DNA from: an uncultured Clostridia bacterium
Lineage (GTDB): Bacteria; Bacillota; Clostridia; Christensenellales; UBA1242
Direction: 5' to 3'
Length of the DNA stretch: 6,322 nucleotides
Assembly (NCBI GenBank): GCA_944372745.1
Contig: CALWAB010000109.1
Location: forward strand, 1-6,322
Position 1 is the first letter of the stretch. Each line of letters opens with the position of its first letter. Positions 5,849 to 6,322 of the stretch are shown in pieces. The notes beneath the pieces were generated by a model, which was not told the DNA's origin, did not search any database, and was given only the letters and a program-made list of their open reading frames with translations. A program made the translations under genes and the position numbers.

Positions 5849-5950
5849 TTAGATGCCATAGAAACATTAGCAAAACTAATGTAAAAAGAGCCAATGATAA
5901 AAAAATTGTCAAAAAAAGTAAAAAAAATTGAAAAATGTGCTATATTTTAT

Positions 5951-5979
5951 TTGCTTTTGTCTAATAATAATGCTATAAT
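5951..5979 (+). promoter_or_regulatory. Promoter of the pilin gene / transfer operon
   Basis: TTGCTT (5951-5956), a 17-bp spacer and TATAAT (5974-5979) preceded by TGC (extended -10) predict transcription from near 5986. The leader is about 75 bases long, much longer than for the other genes here. It contains a hairpin (AAGAT 5989-5993 with ATCTT 6028-6032; GTTTT 5994-5998 with AAAAC 6021-6025) ending 15 bases before the Shine-Dalgarno sequence. Confidence 0.72.
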
Positions 5980-6060
5980 GAATCTCGAAAGATGTTTTTG
6001 TATAATTTTTTCGTTTGTGCAAAACATATCTTAGAAACGATTTTAATGGAGGAAATTTTA

Positions 6061-6322
6061 ATGTCAGGACTAGGACTAATTAACATCATTTCTCAACTTA
6101 ATGTTTATCAATTTGAAGATGGTAGTCAGTGGGAATTTTTGAACCCAGTTTTGGAAGTGCTTGGTGCAGCACTTATCCCTATCTTGATTTTGGTTGGCAC
6201 AGCGGGAATGATTTATGCAATAGTTTTGGGTGTAAAGTTGGCTAGAGCAGAAACAACAGACCAAAGAGACGAAGCTAAGAAACGCCTTATCAACGCTATT
6301 ATTGCGTTAGTCGTTATGATTG
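6061..6322 (+). CDS. VirB2-like type IV secretion pilin subunit, 3' end beyond window
   Basis: The visible 87 residues begin MSGLGLINIISQLN after a strong GGAGG (6048-6052) eight bases before the ATG. A hydrophobic helix spans about residues 29-59 (PVLEVLGAALIP onward to IYAIVLGVKL). A short charged loop follows at 60-76, with ARAET and DEAKKR, and a second hydrophobic helix starts at 77 (INAIIALVVMI). Two helices joined by a charged loop ending in EAKKRLI-N match the small VirB2/TrbC-type pilins of Firmicutes type IV secretion systems. Such proteins sit in the membrane and polymerise into the pilus or line the channel. The gene is probably first in an operon that continues off the right edge with further channel components (inference from known loci). 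There is no obvious cleaved signal peptide. The alternative is an unrelated two-helix membrane protein, but adjacency to virD4 argues against it. Confidence 0.8.
   Translation, partial: MSGLGLINIISQLNVYQFEDGSQWEFLNPVLEVLGAALIPILILVGTAGMIYAIVLGVKLARAETTDQRDEAKKRLINAIIALVVMI

Larger units (their letters stand above)
5397..6060. other. Long non-coding region between virD4 and the pilin gene
   Basis: About 660 bp hold no open frame with both a ribosome binding site and coding character. The left end carries the virD4 promoter, the middle a predicted structured transcript, and the right end the promoter and leader of the pilin gene. A further weak plus-strand promoter candidate is TTGCAA (5538-5543), 17 bp, TATATA (5561-5566), with nothing coding after it. 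Several inverted repeats are present, including ACATTAG-CAAAA-CTAATGT at 5864-5882. The stretch 5580-5660 shows nothing I can interpret. As a gap between transfer genes it could house an oriT, but no known nic motif was recognised. Confidence 0.6.

Noticed and set aside
5460..5860. CRISPR array or tracrRNA in the long gap
   Set aside because: No regularly spaced direct repeats and no anti-repeat were found; the hairpin unit fits a terminator-ended small RNA or leader.
5978..6006. Second pilin promoter using TATAAT at 6001-6006
   Set aside because: There is no credible -35 at the right distance and no TGn; the upstream TGCTATAAT promoter is much better.
6076..6264. Minus-strand frame of 62 codons opposite the pilin gene
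   Set aside because: It is a shadow of the pilin coding sequence, with a Cys/Asn-rich composition typical of antisense frames.

Overview
The window is AT-rich bacterial DNA. Strong AGGAGG-type ribosome binding sites, sigma-A-like promoters with extended -10 TGn motifs, and the gene content (NrdR, an 80-residue XRE regulator typical of Firmicutes, a Gram-positive VirD4 coupling protein, a Listeria-Bacteroides/InlB-type repeat protein) point to a low-GC Clostridia-like Firmicute, probably an uncultured gut lineage. The species cannot be named from the sequence.

Layout. (1) 1-2150, minus strand: a large secreted or membrane-anchored papain-like (C1) cysteine protease with a long beta-rich, InlB-like C-terminal region. 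It is cut by the left window edge. (2) 2151-2330: back-to-back promoters for the protease and nrdR; the protease mRNA is predicted to be leaderless. (3) 2331-2795, plus strand: nrdR, a core chromosomal regulator, ending at a bidirectional terminator shared with the convergent gene. (4) 2911-3153, minus strand: a small XRE repressor. (5) 3154-3410: a compact divergent control region with three 16-bp GGTTGT-N4-ACAACC-like sites, one over each predicted transcription start and one between the promoters. The opposite promoter drives only a seven-codon ORF and a short transcript ending at a hairpin terminator. (6) 3411-5396, minus strand: VirD4/TraG type IV coupling protein. (7) 5397-6060: about 660 bp without a convincing gene, holding the virD4 promoter, a predicted ~110-nt structured transcript with its own promoter and terminator, and the promoter and folded leader of the next gene. 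(8) 6061 to the right edge, plus strand: a VirB2-like type IV secretion pilin subunit, partial.

Taken together, the right half is the edge of a conjugative or type IV secretion locus (coupling ATPase plus pilin). A small repressor and self-regulatory operators lie between it and the chromosomal gene nrdR, as expected at the border of an integrative conjugative element, although no integrase, relaxase or attachment repeat is visible. The most unusual parts are the repressor switch facing a near-empty transcription unit, and the 660-bp non-coding region between two divergent transfer genes.
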